Assembly (NCBI RefSeq): GCF_900113705.1 | Contig: NZ_FOQI01000003.1 | Coordinates: 1 to 64,000, forward strand | DNA: 64,000 nt | Origin: Collimonas sp. OK307 | GTDB lineage: Bacteria > Pseudomonadota > Gammaproteobacteria > Burkholderiales > Burkholderiaceae_D | Reading direction: 5' to 3' | Shown: piece after piece, positions 20,368 through 30,408 of the stretch | How positions within the stretch are numbered: position 1 is the first letter of the stretch | Layout: each line of letters starts with the position of its first letter | Notes under the pieces: generated by a model | Told to the model about the DNA's origin: nothing | The model's input: the letters and a program-made list of their open reading frames with translations, nothing else | Databases searched by the model: none | Position numbers and translations under genes: made by a program

Positions 20368-21780
20368 ATGAGCAAGCTCTTCGGCGACCTCCCCGAGGAT
20401 GACGGCCTGCCCGGAGCAACGCGCCGGGTGGCGATTATCGTCATGATTCTTGGCACCAGCATGACCGTGCTGGACGGCTCTATCGTCAATGTTGCGCTGC
20501 CCATGATTGCCCGCAGCCTGCAGGTCGATGCGGCCGCCGCCGTATGGATAGCCAACGCCTACATCCTCGCCGGCGCCATGACCATGGTCGCTTTCGCTTC
20601 GCTGGGCGAAGTGCTCGGCTTTCGCCGTGTATATATGAGCGGCATCCTGGTATTCACCCTGGCCTCACTGGGCTGCGCACTGTCATCCTCGCTGGCGGTG
20701 CTGAACGGCATGCGGCTTTTACAAGGCCTGGGAGGCGCAGCCGCCATGTGTATCGGCCCCGCGCTCTACCGCAACATATTCCCTACCCGCCTGCTGGGAG
20801 CGGCATTAGGCGTCAACGCCCTGGTGGTGGCCTCCTCTACTGCTGCCGGACCGGCGATTGGCGGCCTGATGCTGTCGGTATTGAGCTGGCCATGGCTATT
20901 TGCCGTCAATGTCCCGATCGGCATCATCACGCTGCTGATGGCGTGGCGCGTGTTGCCGCGCGATCCGGGACGCGGCGGCAAATTCGACACCGTCGGCGCC
21001 GTGCTCTCGGCACTGGCCCTGGGTACCTTCGTCATGGCCGTCGACGGCCTGGCGCGCCACGATAGCTGGGGCAAAGAAGGGCTGCTCTTCGCCATCACCC
21101 TGATTTCAGTTGTTTTATTTATCATCAGACAACGACGTTACGCCGCACCGTTGCTGCCACTTGATATTTTTGCATCACAACGGTTTTCTATGGCAGTAGC
21201 GACTTCGCTCTGTTCTTTTGTCGGCCAGGGGATTGCCTTTATTGCATTACCTTTCCTGTTTCAAGGCGCCTACGGTTTCACGCCGCTGCTGTCAGCCGCC
21301 TTGTTTACCCCCTGGCCGGTGGCGATTGCGATCACGGCGCCGATCGCCGGCCGCCTGGCCGACCGTTATTCGGCATCGTTGCTGTCAACTTGCGGCTTGC
21401 TGGTGCTGACGCTAGGTTTGGTATTGCTAGCCTGCCTCGGCGAACACGCTTCGGTGCCGGATATCTTGTGGCGCGCCTTTGTGTGCGGGTTGGGTTTCGG
21501 CTTTTTCCAGAGTCCCAACAATCGCGAAATGCTGAGCAACGCTCCACGTGCGCGCAGCGGCACCGCATCCGGCGTACTGGCAATTGCCCGTACCTTCGGC
21601 CAATCGTTGGGCGCAGCGCTGGTCGCCGTGGTGCTGGCGGCAACCAGCATCGCCCAGGCTTCCCCCGACACCGCGCATATCGACGCCAGCGCGGTCCACT
21701 TGTCGCTATGGCTGGCGGCAGCAGCAACCTTGCTTGCGACCGTCATCAGCGCGTTACGCATCCGGCACGGACGAAACTGA
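20368..21780 (+). CDS. MFS exporter, DHA2 (EmrB/QacA-like) 14-helix family
   Basis: The 470-residue protein is a drug:proton antiporter-type permease. After a short polar start it shows motif C/D1-like segment MTVLDGSIVNVALPMIARSL, the A-like loop LGEVLGFRRVYMSG, and RLLQGLGGAAAMCIGPALYR in helix 4-5. About 14 hydrophobic stretches are present. It precedes the OMF-MFP-RND genes by 168 bases on the same strand. There is no adjacent EmrA-type adaptor, so it may act alone or borrow the downstream outer-membrane channel. Substrate unknown. Confidence 0.88.
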   Translation: MSKLFGDLPEDDGLPGATRRVAIIVMILGTSMTVLDGSIVNVALPMIARSLQVDAAAAVWIANAYILAGAMTMVAFASLGEVLGFRRVYMSGILVFTLASLGCALSSSLAVLNGMRLLQGLGGAAAMCIGPALYRNIFPTRLLGAALGVNALVVASSTAAGPAIGGLMLSVLSWPWLFAVNVPIGIITLLMAWRVLPRDPGRGGKFDTVGAVLSALALGTFVMAVDGLARHDSWGKEGLLFAITLISVVLFIIRQRRYAAPLLPLDIFASQRFSMAVATSLCSFVGQGIAFIALPFLFQGAYGFTPLLSAALFTPWPVAIAITAPIAGRLADRYSASLLSTCGLLVLTLGLVLLACLGEHASVPDILWRAFVCGLGFGFFQSPNNREMLSNAPRARSGTASGVLAIARTFGQSLGAALVAVVLAATSIAQASPDTAHIDASAVHLSLWLAAAATLLATVISALRIRHGRN

Positions 21781-21850
21781 CAGAATTGTCATATTTGCGA
21801 CAGCATCAGGTACCGCAGCAAGTCTTAAAGTATTCCTGAATATTGCCCGA

Positions 21851-21895
21851 TGCTGCGATTGTTGCGACTGTTGCGATTATTGCAACTGCTGCTTG
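21851..21895 (+). repeat. Five imperfect 9-bp tandem repeats (TGTTGCGAT-like)
   Basis: Units at 21851-21859, 21860-21868, 21869-21877, 21878-21886 and 21887-21895 read TGCTGCGAT, TGTTGCGAC, TGTTGCGAT, TATTGCAAC, TGCTGCTTG. They lie 54 bases before the outer-membrane factor ATG, in the space after the MFS gene. Read in frame they would encode a Leu-rich N-terminal extension, but the ATG at 21949 with a following signal peptide is the better start. Confidence 0.65.
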
Positions 21896-21948
21896 CTCGC
21901 CGCTCGGACACTCCATCCGATGTTCCGAACGTCAGACCAAGCAGACTC

Positions 21949-23466
21949 ATGAATTTCTCCTTCTCTTCAAAACCCCAACGCTCGCTTGCAACCAGCATCA
22001 TGGCTGCCGCGGTCGCGCTTTCACTGACAGCATGCGCAGTCGGTCCCGACTATGTACGGCCGTCGATGGATGTGCCTGCCAGCTATAAAGAGAGCGGCCC
22101 GTGGAAACAGGCACAGCCGCAGCCGATCGATAGCAGCAACTGGTGGGAAGTGTATGGCGACGCCACCCTGAACGGCTTGATACAGCAAGCCAACCAGGCC
22201 AACCAGAATATTCGCCAGGCGGAAGCCCAGTATCGCCAGGCACGCGCTGCCGCCGATGCGGCACGTGCCGGTTTCTGGCCGACGATCGGCGTCAACGCCG
22301 GCGTCGACCGCGCCCGCAGCAACACTAACGGCATCAAGCTCAGTAATGGCTACACCGCTGGTGTGCAAGGCAGCTGGGAGCCGGATGTCTGGGGTAGCGT
22401 GCGGCGTTCGGTGGAAGCCGGCGACGCTGGCACCCAGGCCAGCGCCGCCGACCTGGCCGCCGCTCGCCTCAGCATCCAGGCAACCTTGACCCAAGACTAT
22501 CTGCAACTGCGAATCACCGACCTGCTGAAAGATTTGTATGCGCGCACCACTGCCGCCTATACCCGTTCGCTGCAACTGACCAAGAGCCAGTACGCCGCCG
22601 GAGTCGCCCTGCGCTCGGACGTTGCGCTGGCAGAAAGCCAGTTGAAAACCGCCGAGGCGCAAGCCATCGACTTGCAGGCCCAGCGCAGCCAGCTGGAACA
22701 CGCGATTGCCATCCTGACAGGCAAGGCGCCTTCGGGATTCAATTTGGCTGCACTACCGGCCGACACCCAAATGCTCAGCAAGATGCAGGCAGGCTTGCCG
22801 CCGGTTCCAACCGGCCTGCCTTCGGATCTGCTGGAACGCCGGCCCGATATCGCCAGCGCGGAGCGTCACGTTGCAGTTGCCAACGCCAACATCGGTGTCG
22901 CCAAGGCAGCCTTTTTCCCGGCATTGACGCTGAACGCGAGCGGCGGCTTCAACAGCGCCAGCCTGGCGCAATGGTTCAACACGCCAAGCCGGGTCTGGTC
23001 GCTCGGCGCGGCGCTGGCTGAAACCATTTTCGATGGCGGCTTGCGGCGCGCGCACAGCGCTGAGGCAATTGCCGCGTACGACGTCGCGGTAGCGCAGTAC
23101 AAGCAAACCGTACTGGGCGGCTTCCAGGAAGTCGAAGACAACCTGGCCACGCTGAACGTCCTGGATCAAGAGGCGATCGCACAGAACCAGGCGGTGCAAG
23201 CCTCGCAGCTGGCAGAACGGCTGGCGCTCAGCCAGTATCGCGCCGGCACTGCGACTTATTTGACCGTGGTCACGGCGCAAACGCTTTCCCTCAGCAATGA
23301 ACGCACTTTGGTGCAACTGCTGGGACGCCAGTTGCTGGCGAGCGTGGCGTTGATCAAGGCCGTTGGCGGCGGCTGGGACGCCAGCCAGGTGAGCGGCGCC
23401 GAGCGCCCAAGCCAGACACACGCCGCACAACAGGCACAGCAGGCACAAAACAATACGACCAACTAA
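21949..23466 (+). CDS. Outer membrane factor of a tripartite efflux pump (NodT family)
   Basis: The protein has 505 residues from ATG 21949. The signal peptide ends in lipobox LTAC (Cys near residue 24), then CAVGPDYVRPSMDVPASYKE, the usual NodT/OprM start. Two OEP repeats follow with long helices (e.g. NIRQAEAQYRQARAAADAAR; LLERRPDIASAERHVAVANA). It forms a lipid-anchored TolC-like trimer in the outer membrane. The Gln/Ala-rich tail is low complexity. It is the first gene of an OMF-MFP-RND set; upstream in-frame codons would give a 33-residue Leu/Arg-rich extension, which I reject. Confidence 0.93.
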   Translation: MNFSFSSKPQRSLATSIMAAAVALSLTACAVGPDYVRPSMDVPASYKESGPWKQAQPQPIDSSNWWEVYGDATLNGLIQQANQANQNIRQAEAQYRQARAAADAARAGFWPTIGVNAGVDRARSNTNGIKLSNGYTAGVQGSWEPDVWGSVRRSVEAGDAGTQASAADLAAARLSIQATLTQDYLQLRITDLLKDLYARTTAAYTRSLQLTKSQYAAGVALRSDVALAESQLKTAEAQAIDLQAQRSQLEHAIAILTGKAPSGFNLAALPADTQMLSKMQAGLPPVPTGLPSDLLERRPDIASAERHVAVANANIGVAKAAFFPALTLNASGGFNSASLAQWFNTPSRVWSLGAALAETIFDGGLRRAHSAEAIAAYDVAVAQYKQTVLGGFQEVEDNLATLNVLDQEAIAQNQAVQASQLAERLALSQYRAGTATYLTVVTAQTLSLSNERTLVQLLGRQLLASVALIKAVGGGWDASQVSGAERPSQTHAAQQAQQAQNNTTN

Positions 23467-23483
23467 TTCTCCGAGCAGACAAC

Positions 23484-24692
23484 ATGACCACCACACTTTC
23501 CAAACCACGTTCAACGCTGCTGATTACCGCCGCGATACTGGTCCTGATCGGCGCTGCCGGCTGGGGCATCGTTCACAAGGCCGGCGCCGCCTCTGCGCCG
23601 CCCGTCGCAGCCACCGCCGTATCGGTCACCACCGCAGCCGTCAAGCAGCAAGATATGCCGATCTACCTGACGGGAGTCGGCACCGTCACCTCGAATGCCA
23701 GCGTCACTGTCAAGGCGCGTATCGACGGCCAGCTGGACAAGGTCGGTTTTGTCGAAGGCCAGGACGTGAAGGCCGGCCAGTTGCTGGCGCAAATCGACCC
23801 GCGCACCTTGCAGGCGCAGCTGGACCAGGCCGTAGCGCAAAAGGCCAAGGACCAGGCGCAACTGGCAAATTCCAGGCTCGATCTGCAACGCTACACCACG
23901 CTGGTGCAACAAGACGCCGCGACACAACAGACGCTGGATGCCACGCGCGCGCAAGTGACGCAATTGCAAGCCGCGGTGCAAGCCGACGAAGCGCAGATCA
24001 ACTTCGCCAAAGTGCAACTCAGCTTTACCCGCATCCTGGCGCCGATCAGCGGCCGGGTCGGTGCGCGATTGGTAGATCCTGGCAATATCGTCCACGCCGC
24101 CGATGTCAATGGCCTGGTGGTGATCAACCAAATCGACCCGATTGCAGTCGTGTTTACGCTGCCGGAAGAAACCTTCCAGAACATCAACACGGCCTTGCAT
24201 GCCAGCCAGAAACCGTTGAGCGTGCAAACCTTCCCGCGTAACAGCACCACCATGCTGGCCCAGGGCAATCTGGCGTTACTGAATAACCAGATCGACACCA
24301 GCACCGGCACGGTGCAACTGAAAGGCATTTTCCAGAATCCTTCGCATGTGTTGTGGCCGGGCCAGTATGTCAATGTACGGCTGGTGCTGGGCGATCGCAA
24401 ACAGGCGTTGACGATTCCTGCAGCGGCAGTACAACGCAGCCAGGACGGCACCTACGTCTACGTCGTCGATGCCGACGACACGGTAAAGAATCAGCCGATT
24501 CAACTGGTCAATATCCAGGACAACGTGGCCGTGATCGACAAGGGGTTGAATCCGGGGCAACGGGTGGTGGTCGATGGCCAGTACAAGCTGAAGCCCGGCA
24601 TCAAGGTTGCTGAAGCCGGCGTTGCCGCCAGTAGTACTGCACCCGCCCCCGCACCTGCACCGGCACCAGCCGCCAAAGGGGCAAGCAATTGA
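23484..24692 (+). CDS. RND efflux periplasmic adaptor (membrane fusion protein), MdtA-like
   Basis: The 402-residue protein has one N-terminal helix (about 12-32), then barrel-sandwich hybrid halves (VTVKARIDGQLDKVGFVEGQ, LSFTRILAPISGRVGARLVD) flanking an alpha hairpin (QLDQAVAQKAKDQAQLANSR). A C-terminal beta-barrel and Pro/Ala tail follow. It links the RND pump to the outer-membrane channel. Its TGA overlaps the TTG start of the pump gene (TTGA), so the two are coupled. Confidence 0.93.
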   Translation: MTTTLSKPRSTLLITAAILVLIGAAGWGIVHKAGAASAPPVAATAVSVTTAAVKQQDMPIYLTGVGTVTSNASVTVKARIDGQLDKVGFVEGQDVKAGQLLAQIDPRTLQAQLDQAVAQKAKDQAQLANSRLDLQRYTTLVQQDAATQQTLDATRAQVTQLQAAVQADEAQINFAKVQLSFTRILAPISGRVGARLVDPGNIVHAADVNGLVVINQIDPIAVVFTLPEETFQNINTALHASQKPLSVQTFPRNSTTMLAQGNLALLNNQIDTSTGTVQLKGIFQNPSHVLWPGQYVNVRLVLGDRKQALTIPAAAVQRSQDGTYVYVVDADDTVKNQPIQLVNIQDNVAVIDKGLNPGQRVVVDGQYKLKPGIKVAEAGVAASSTAPAPAPAPAPAAKGASN

Positions 24693-27600
24693 GCATCTCC
24701 GCGAACTTCATTAAACGCCCGATCGGCACCACGCTGCTCGCTATTGCGATCTTCCTGATTGGCGCTGCAGTGTGGCCGCTGCTGCCGGTGGCGCCGTTGC
24801 CGCAAGTCGACTTCCCCACGATCCAGGTTTCCGCCAACCTGCCCGGCGGTAATCCGGAAACCATGGCATCGAGCGTGGCGCAGCCGCTGGAACGGCAATT
24901 CTCCCTGATTGCCGGCCTGTCGCAGATGACCTCGACCAGCACGCTCGGCTCTACGCAAATCACTTTGCAGTTCGACCTCAACCGTAGCATCGACGCTGCC
25001 GCGCTGGATGTGCAGGCCGCGATCACCGCTGCCAGCGGCCAGCTGCCGGCTAATCTGCCGAGTCCGCCGACGTTCCGCAAAGTGAACCCGGCCGATTCGC
25101 CGATCCTGGTGCTGTCAGTGCAATCGGACGCGTTGCCGCTGATCCAGGTGAATGACTATGCCGATAATATTCTGGCGCAGCAGATTTCGCAGATTCCGGG
25201 CGTTGGCCTGGTTAACATCGGCGGCGTGCAAAAGCCTTCGGTACGGATCCAGGTAGATCCGACCAAACTGGCGGCAATCGGCATCAGCCTGGAAGATATT
25301 CGCGGCGTTATCGCCAGCCTGACTGTCAATCAGCCGAAAGGCACGGTAGACGGCGCCAAGCAAAGCTTCACTGTCTACACTAACGATCAGCTGCTGAGCG
25401 CAGAACCATGGAACGACATGGTATTGGCTTACAAGAACGGCGCCCCGATCCGGGTGCGCGACATCGGCGTCGCGATTGACGCCGCAGAAAACCTCAAGGT
25501 TGCAGGCTGGGCCTTCGCCGGCGCAGCTGCACCGGCCGCCAACACGATTACCAACGGCCGTTCGATCGTGTTGGCGGTGACCAAGCAACCTGGTGCCAAC
25601 GTAATCGAAACCGTGGACCGTATCAAGGCTGCCCTGCCGCGCCTGCAAGCGGCGATTCCGCCGACGGTGCACGTCAATACCTTGATCGATCGCACCCAAA
25701 CCATTCGCGCCTCGGTGCTGGATGTGGAATTTACGCTGGTGCTGACCATCGCACTGGTGGTGCTGGTGATCTTCCTGTTCTTGCGTAACATCCCGGCTAC
25801 CTTGATCCCGAGCGTGACCGTGCCGTTGGCGCTGCTCGGCACTGCCGCTGTCATGTATCTGCTCGGTTTCAGCCTCGATAATTTGTCGCTGATGGCGCTG
25901 ACCATCGCGGTCGGCTTCGTGGTCGACGATGCGATCGTGATGCTGGAAAACATCTATCGCTATGTCGAAGAAGGCATGTCGCCGATGGAGGCCGCCTACA
26001 AGGGGGCGGGAGAAATCGCCTTTACGATTATTTCGATCTCGGTTTCGCTGGTTGCCGTGTTTATTCCGCTGCTGCTGATGGGCGGCATCGTCGGCCGCCT
26101 GTTCCGCGAATTTGCTATCACTGTGACCTTGACGATTGCGGTATCGGTCGTCATTTCGCTGACACTGACGCCGATGCTGTGCTCACGCTTCCTGAAGCCG
26201 CATAGCGCCGAATCGCATGGCCGCATGTATCAGATGTTCGAACGCGGCTTCGATGCCATGCTCAATGGCTACAAGCGCGGCCTCCATGTCGTGCTGCGCC
26301 ATCAGTTCATTACCCTGATGGTGTTTTTCGCCACCGTGGCGGCAACCGTGGTGTTGTTCATCGTGATCCCGAAAGGCTTCTTTCCGCAGCAAGATACCGG
26401 CTTCGTTTACGGCTTTGCCGAATCGGCACAGGATTCGTCGTTTTCTTCGATGAACAAACGCATGCTGGCGCTGGCCGATGTAGTTCGCAAGGATCCTGAT
26501 GTCACCGGTTTCGGCATGAGCGGCGGCTTCAGCACATTCAACACGGGTAATTTTTTCATCAGCCTGAAACCAAAAGATGAAGGACGCACCGCCAGCGCCG
26601 ACGAAGTGATTGCACGCTTGCGGCCGCAACTGGCCAAAGTGCAAGGGGTCAACCTGTTCCTGCAAGCGGGCCAGGACATCAACGTCGGCGGCCGTTTGTC
26701 GCGCACCCAATATCAGTACACGGTGACCGACTCGAACCTGGATGAACTGAACATCTGGGCGCCGAAGCTGCTGAACCGTTTCCGTCAATTGCCGCAATTG
26801 ACCGACCTCGCTTCCGACCAGCAAAACGCGGCGGCGGCGGCCAACCTGACGATCGACCGGGCGCGCGCTTCCAGCTTCGGGATTTCACCGGCGCTGATCG
26901 ACTCGACCATCTACGACGCCATCGGCCAGCGCCAGGTCGCTCAATATTTCACGCAGATCAACAGCTATCACGTGATCCTGGAAGTGACGCCCAAGCTGCA
27001 GCAAGATCCCGAGCTGTTCAGCAAGATTTACCTGACCTCGCCGATCACCGGACAACAAGTACCACTGTCGACCTTTGTTACCATCGACACCAACAAAACC
27101 TCGTATCTGGCGATCAGCCATCAGGGACAGTTCCCGGCGGTGACGATTTCCTTTAACCTGGCGCCGAATGTGGCGCTCGGCGAAGCTGTCGACGCGATCC
27201 AGAAAGCGCAGCACGAGATGGGTGTGCCTGAGACATTGACAGGTGCTTTCCAAGGTACTGCCAAGGCGTTTGGCGATTCGCTGTCGTCGCAACCCTATCT
27301 GATTGCAGCTGCGCTGGTCGCGGTGTATATCGTGCTCGGTTTGCTGTATGAAAGTTATATCCACCCGCTGACGATCTTGTCGACCTTGCCTTCGGCCGGC
27401 GTCGGCGCCCTGCTGATTTTGATGATGGGCGGTTATGATCTCAGTGTGATTGCACTGATCGGCATCATCCTGCTGATCGGCATCGTCAAGAAAAACGGCA
27501 TCATGATGATCGACTTTGCGCTGACGGCGGAACGCGAGAAAGGCATGAAACCGGAAGAAGCGATTTACCAGGCTTGCCTGCTGCGTTTCCGGCCGATCAT

Positions 27601-27874
27601 GATGACTACCATGTGCGCGCTGCTGAGCGGTTTGCCGCTGATGCTGGGCCACGGCGCCGGCTCGGAATTGCGGCGTCCGCTGGGTTATGCGATGGTGGGC
27701 GGCCTGGTGCTGTCGCAGGCGCTGACCTTGTTCACGACGCCGGTGGTCTATCTATACCTGGACCGTGCCCACTACTGGTACATGAGCCGCAAGGAAGCGC
27801 GGCAGGCACGCAAGGCAAATAAAGCCGGTATTGCTGCGGATGTCGGGACGGCAAGCGTGATAGATTCAAAGTAA
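24689..27874 (+). CDS. RND multidrug efflux pump, MdtB/MdtC (MuxB)-like
   Basis: The 1061-residue pump starts at TTG 24689, overlapping the adaptor stop. It has RND repeats: FIKRPIGTTLLAIAIFLIGA at helix 1, GFVVDDAIVMLENIYRYVEE in helix 4 with the Asp pair of the proton relay, and the C-terminal GIVKKNGIMMIDFA. Two large periplasmic loops are present. It belongs to the HAE1 (drug) class; the heavy-metal (CusA) Met clusters are not evident. It uses proton motive force to export drugs or bile-salt-like compounds with the two preceding gene products. Confidence 0.94.
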   Translation: MSISANFIKRPIGTTLLAIAIFLIGAAVWPLLPVAPLPQVDFPTIQVSANLPGGNPETMASSVAQPLERQFSLIAGLSQMTSTSTLGSTQITLQFDLNRSIDAAALDVQAAITAASGQLPANLPSPPTFRKVNPADSPILVLSVQSDALPLIQVNDYADNILAQQISQIPGVGLVNIGGVQKPSVRIQVDPTKLAAIGISLEDIRGVIASLTVNQPKGTVDGAKQSFTVYTNDQLLSAEPWNDMVLAYKNGAPIRVRDIGVAIDAAENLKVAGWAFAGAAAPAANTITNGRSIVLAVTKQPGANVIETVDRIKAALPRLQAAIPPTVHVNTLIDRTQTIRASVLDVEFTLVLTIALVVLVIFLFLRNIPATLIPSVTVPLALLGTAAVMYLLGFSLDNLSLMALTIAVGFVVDDAIVMLENIYRYVEEGMSPMEAAYKGAGEIAFTIISISVSLVAVFIPLLLMGGIVGRLFREFAITVTLTIAVSVVISLTLTPMLCSRFLKPHSAESHGRMYQMFERGFDAMLNGYKRGLHVVLRHQFITLMVFFATVAATVVLFIVIPKGFFPQQDTGFVYGFAESAQDSSFSSMNKRMLALADVVRKDPDVTGFGMSGGFSTFNTGNFFISLKPKDEGRTASADEVIARLRPQLAKVQGVNLFLQAGQDINVGGRLSRTQYQYTVTDSNLDELNIWAPKLLNRFRQLPQLTDLASDQQNAAAAANLTIDRARASSFGISPALIDSTIYDAIGQRQVAQYFTQINSYHVILEVTPKLQQDPELFSKIYLTSPITGQQVPLSTFVTIDTNKTSYLAISHQGQFPAVTISFNLAPNVALGEAVDAIQKAQHEMGVPETLTGAFQGTAKAFGDSLSSQPYLIAAALVAVYIVLGLLYESYIHPLTILSTLPSAGVGALLILMMGGYDLSVIALIGIILLIGIVKKNGIMMIDFALTAEREKGMKPEEAIYQACLLRFRPIMMTTMCALLSGLPLMLGHGAGSELRRPLGYAMVGGLVLSQALTLFTTPVVYLYLDRAHYWYMSRKEARQARKANKAGIAADVGTASVIDSK

Positions 27875-27930
27875 TTCGTCAAAATAATGCGTCAAAATGA
27901 TGTACCGAAATGAAATAACAAAACGTCTTC

Positions 27931-27962
27931 CTGCATATCGATCTGTTCCCGGTGATATGCAG
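27931..27962 (+). repeat. Hairpin between pump and two-component genes
   Basis: CTGCATATC (27931-27939) and GATATGCAG (27954-27962) form a perfect 9-bp stem with a 14-nt loop. No T-run follows. It sits 26 bases before the response regulator ATG and could be an operator or an mRNA processing site. Confidence 0.5.
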
Positions 27963-27988
27963 GAGACTAGCCAGGAGACAGGCAGCAC

Positions 27989-28702
27989 ATGAAAATCCTG
28001 ATCGTCGAAGATGAACAGAAGACGGCCGACTACCTTTGCAAGGGGCTGACTGAACAGGGTTGCGCTGTCGATGTCGCTCACAACGGCGTCGACGGCCAGC
28101 ACCTGGCTTTGCAGCATGACTACGACGTCATCGTGCTCGACGTCATGCTGCCCGGCATAGACGGTTTTGCGGTATTACACGCCCTCCGCGAAATCAAGCA
28201 AACCCCGGTCATCATGCTGACTGCGCGTGACCGGGTGGAAGATCGCATCAAGGGCCTGCAAGGCGGCGCCGACGATTATCTGGTCAAGCCGTTTTCGTTT
28301 CTCGAATTGCTGGCGCGCCTGCAAGCGCTGACACGGCGCGGCCGCGCTTTGGAGCCGGCGCAATTACGCATCGCCGATCTGCAGATCGACCTGATCAGCC
28401 GCAAAGCCTATCGCGCCAATGTCCGTATCGACCTCACCGCCAAGGAGTTTTCCCTGCTCGCGGTACTGGCGCGGCGCCAGGGTGAAATCCTGTCCAAGAC
28501 GGCCATCGCCGAGCTGGTTTGGGATATGAATTTCGATAGCAACACCAACGTCGTCGAAGTCGCCATCAAGCGCTTGCGCGCCAAGATCGATACACCGTTC
28601 AGCCCCAAGTTGCTGCATACGATACGGGGCATGGGTTATGTTCTGGAACCGCGGGAAGCGCCGGAATCGCAGGAACCGCGCACCCGGGAAAGTAGCGAAT
28701 GA
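27989..28702 (+). CDS. Response regulator, OmpR/PhoB family (CusR/IrlR-like)
   Basis: The 237-residue protein has a receiver domain (residues 1-115) with the phospho-acceptor Asp51 in [10 protein letters not shown], Asp pair near residues 8-9 (EDEQK), and Lys in [10 protein letters not shown]. The C-terminal winged helix (about 125-225, [20 protein letters not shown] and [15 protein letters not shown]) binds DNA. It probably controls the upstream pump operon. Its final codons overlap the kinase ATG by 4 bases. Confidence 0.94.
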   Translation: MKILIVEDEQKTADYLCKGLTEQGCAVDVAHNGVDGQHLALQHDYDVIVLDVMLPGIDGFAVLHALREIKQTPVIMLTARDRVEDRIKGLQGGADDYLVKPFSFLELLARLQALTRRGRALEPAQLRIADLQIDLISRKAYRANVRIDLTAKEFSLLAVLARRQGEILSKTAIAELVWDMNFDSNTNVVEVAIKRLRAKIDTPFSPKLLHTIRGMGYVLEPREAPESQEPRTRESSE

Positions 28703-30096
28703 AGCGTTCGATCACCGTCCGCCTGGTAGCAATGTTTGCCTTGGCTGCGCTGCTGATTTTTTCCCTGATCGGCAGCGCGCTGTATGGCGTGCTGCGGCGT
28801 GAACTGGCGCGTCATCAGCAAGATGAGCTCAACACGCGCTATCTGGACACTAGCTACATGATCGGTCACAACGGCGACCCGGCGCGATGGCCGCGAGTCC
28901 AGGCCAAGCTGGATACCCTGTCGCCAGCTGACGGCAGCATCCGTTACTGGGTGCTGGGTGACGATGTGCGTTTTCAATACGGCAAAGGACTAGCTGAAAT
29001 CGAACAGCTGGACCGCAATCCGAATGGCATGGGCGTCATGACGCTGCGTGGCCGCGAGTATCCACTGCATACCATGACCGGCACGATCGAGCCATTCCAG
29101 GACCGGCCTGCGGTGCGCTTGATCGTAGCGGTCGATGCCGCACCTTACATGCATACCCTGCATGCCTTCATGACGGCATTGGTCGGCCTGTCTCTGCTGG
29201 GTGTGCTGCTGGTCATGCTGCTGGGTTACTGGATCGCGCAAGTCGGCCTGCGGCCGCTGAAGCAACTGTCTGGCGCCGCCCAATCGCTCGGGCCCAAGAC
29301 GTTATCGCAGCGTTTGCAAATTTCACAGCTGCCCGGCGAATTGTCGGATTTGACGATTGCCTTCAACGGCGCGCTGGAACGTATGGAAGGCGCCTACAAC
29401 CAGCTTGAGGCCTTCAACGCCGACGTCGCGCATGAACTGCGCACACCTCTCGCAAACCTGATCGGCGAAACCCAGGTGGCATTGTCACGGCAACGCACCG
29501 CGCCGCAATTCGAGGAAGTGCTGCAGTCGAACCTGGAGGAACTGGAACGTTTGCGTTCGATCATCAACGACATGCTGTTCCTGGCCCGCGCCGACCAGGG
29601 TGAAGCCGCCACCAGCCTGGTGCGCACCTCGATCGCGCAGGAAATCGACAAAACCGTGGAGTTCTTTGAATTCGTTCTGGATGATTTGAAAATGGCGGTC
29701 ACGGTGGATGGCGATATCAACGCCGAGGCCTCCATCGAAACCTCGCTGTTCAAGCGTGCCATGAGCAATCTGCTACATAACGCGATTCAGCATTCCGACC
29801 GCGGCGCCGCAATTGCGGTCAAGATCACGCAACAGCCTACGGCGATCCAGATTGCTGTATCGAATCCCGGCAAACCGATCGCCGAGAATCATTTGCCTCG
29901 CCTGTTCGATCGCTTCTATCGGGTCGATGCTGCCCGCAACGACACCAATCAAAACCAGCTGCACGGCCACGGCTTGGGGCTGGCAATCGTCAAGGCGATT
30001 GCCAAGATGCATGGCGGTGGTGTGTTTGCCAACAGCGTCGACGGCATGACGACGATAGGCTTCAGCATTCCTGCGGGCGACGCGGTCACGCCCTGA
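28699..30096 (+). CDS. Sensor histidine kinase, CusS/IrlS-like (heavy-metal sensor type)
   Basis: The 465-residue membrane kinase has helix 1 (about 8-32), a periplasmic domain (33-155), helix 2, a HAMP segment ([20 protein letters not shown]), the H-box [16 protein letters not shown] with His245, an N-box ([11 protein letters not shown]) and G-boxes ([13 protein letters not shown]). Overall layout resembles the heavy-metal sensor kinases. Signal is unknown; because the pump is of the drug class, metal sensing should not be assumed. Confidence 0.92.
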   Translation: MKRSITVRLVAMFALAALLIFSLIGSALYGVLRRELARHQQDELNTRYLDTSYMIGHNGDPARWPRVQAKLDTLSPADGSIRYWVLGDDVRFQYGKGLAEIEQLDRNPNGMGVMTLRGREYPLHTMTGTIEPFQDRPAVRLIVAVDAAPYMHTLHAFMTALVGLSLLGVLLVMLLGYWIAQVGLRPLKQLSGAAQSLGPKTLSQRLQISQLPGELSDLTIAFNGALERMEGAYNQLEAFNADVAHELRTPLANLIGETQVALSRQRTAPQFEEVLQSNLEELERLRSIINDMLFLARADQGEAATSLVRTSIAQEIDKTVEFFEFVLDDLKMAVTVDGDINAEASIETSLFKRAMSNLLHNAIQHSDRGAAIAVKITQQPTAIQIAVSNPGKPIAENHLPRLFDRFYRVDAARNDTNQNQLHGHGLGLAIVKAIAKMHGGGVFANSVDGMTTIGFSIPAGDAVTP

Positions 30097-30198
30097 AATA
30101 GCCTGCAGGCTTGTATAGATGGTAACGCTTGAGGGATAAAAGGTGGTGTTGCGAAGATGTGATGCGAGAGTAATGCAAAGAGTAACACAAAGGATAGA

Positions 30199-30294
30199 GG
30201 CGAGCCTTGTCTGCGGCACTTGCAGGAAATGGCTGTGGCTGCTTCGTTCCCGACCTGACCAGGTTGACCACGCCACAATGCGCAGGGGCCCGCC
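30199..30294 (-). ncRNA. ffs: Signal recognition particle RNA (4.5S, small bacterial type)
   Basis: On the minus strand the conserved Ffh-binding core reads GGTCAGGTCGGGAACGAAGC then AGCC, as in bacterial 4.5S RNA (E. coli GGTCAGGTCCGGAAGGAAGC). The ends pair: GGCGGGCC at 30294-30287 with GGCTCGCC at 30206-30199, an 8-bp outer stem with one G-U pair. The predicted transcript of about 96 nt starts exactly 8 bases after a TACAAT box. A T-rich stretch follows the 3' end. The RNA works with Ffh and FtsY to target membrane proteins. It lies between the kinase gene and ubiD, on the ubiD strand. Confidence 0.93.
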
Positions 30295-30301
30295 GGGGTG
30301 A

Positions 30302-30330
30302 ATTGTACCGCATTGCGGCATTGCTGGCAG
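30302..30330 (-). promoter_or_regulatory. Sigma-70 promoter of the SRP RNA gene
   Basis: On the minus strand CTGCCA (30325-30330) and TACAAT (30302-30307) are 17 bases apart. Seven bases separate the -10 box from the G that starts the predicted RNA at 30294. The fit with the RNA 5' end supports both calls. Confidence 0.7.
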
Positions 30331-30408
30331 CGTTTTTTCATCCCTGCTGCCAGTTTCTGCCGCACTTCCTGCAACCTTGTCGACAAACCCCGCTTTACAA
30401 GCGTCACC

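Larger units (their letters stand above)
30097..30408. other. Intergenic region holding ffs
   Basis: The 312 bases between the kinase gene and ubiD contain only the SRP RNA and its promoter. The ubiD stop lies about 80 bases upstream of that promoter on the same strand. No separate terminator for either protein gene is evident. Confidence 0.6.

Noticed and set aside
21850-21948. 33-residue Leu/Arg-rich extension of the outer-membrane factor
   Set aside because: The ATG at 21949 directly begins a proper lipoprotein signal peptide; the extension arises from tandem repeats.
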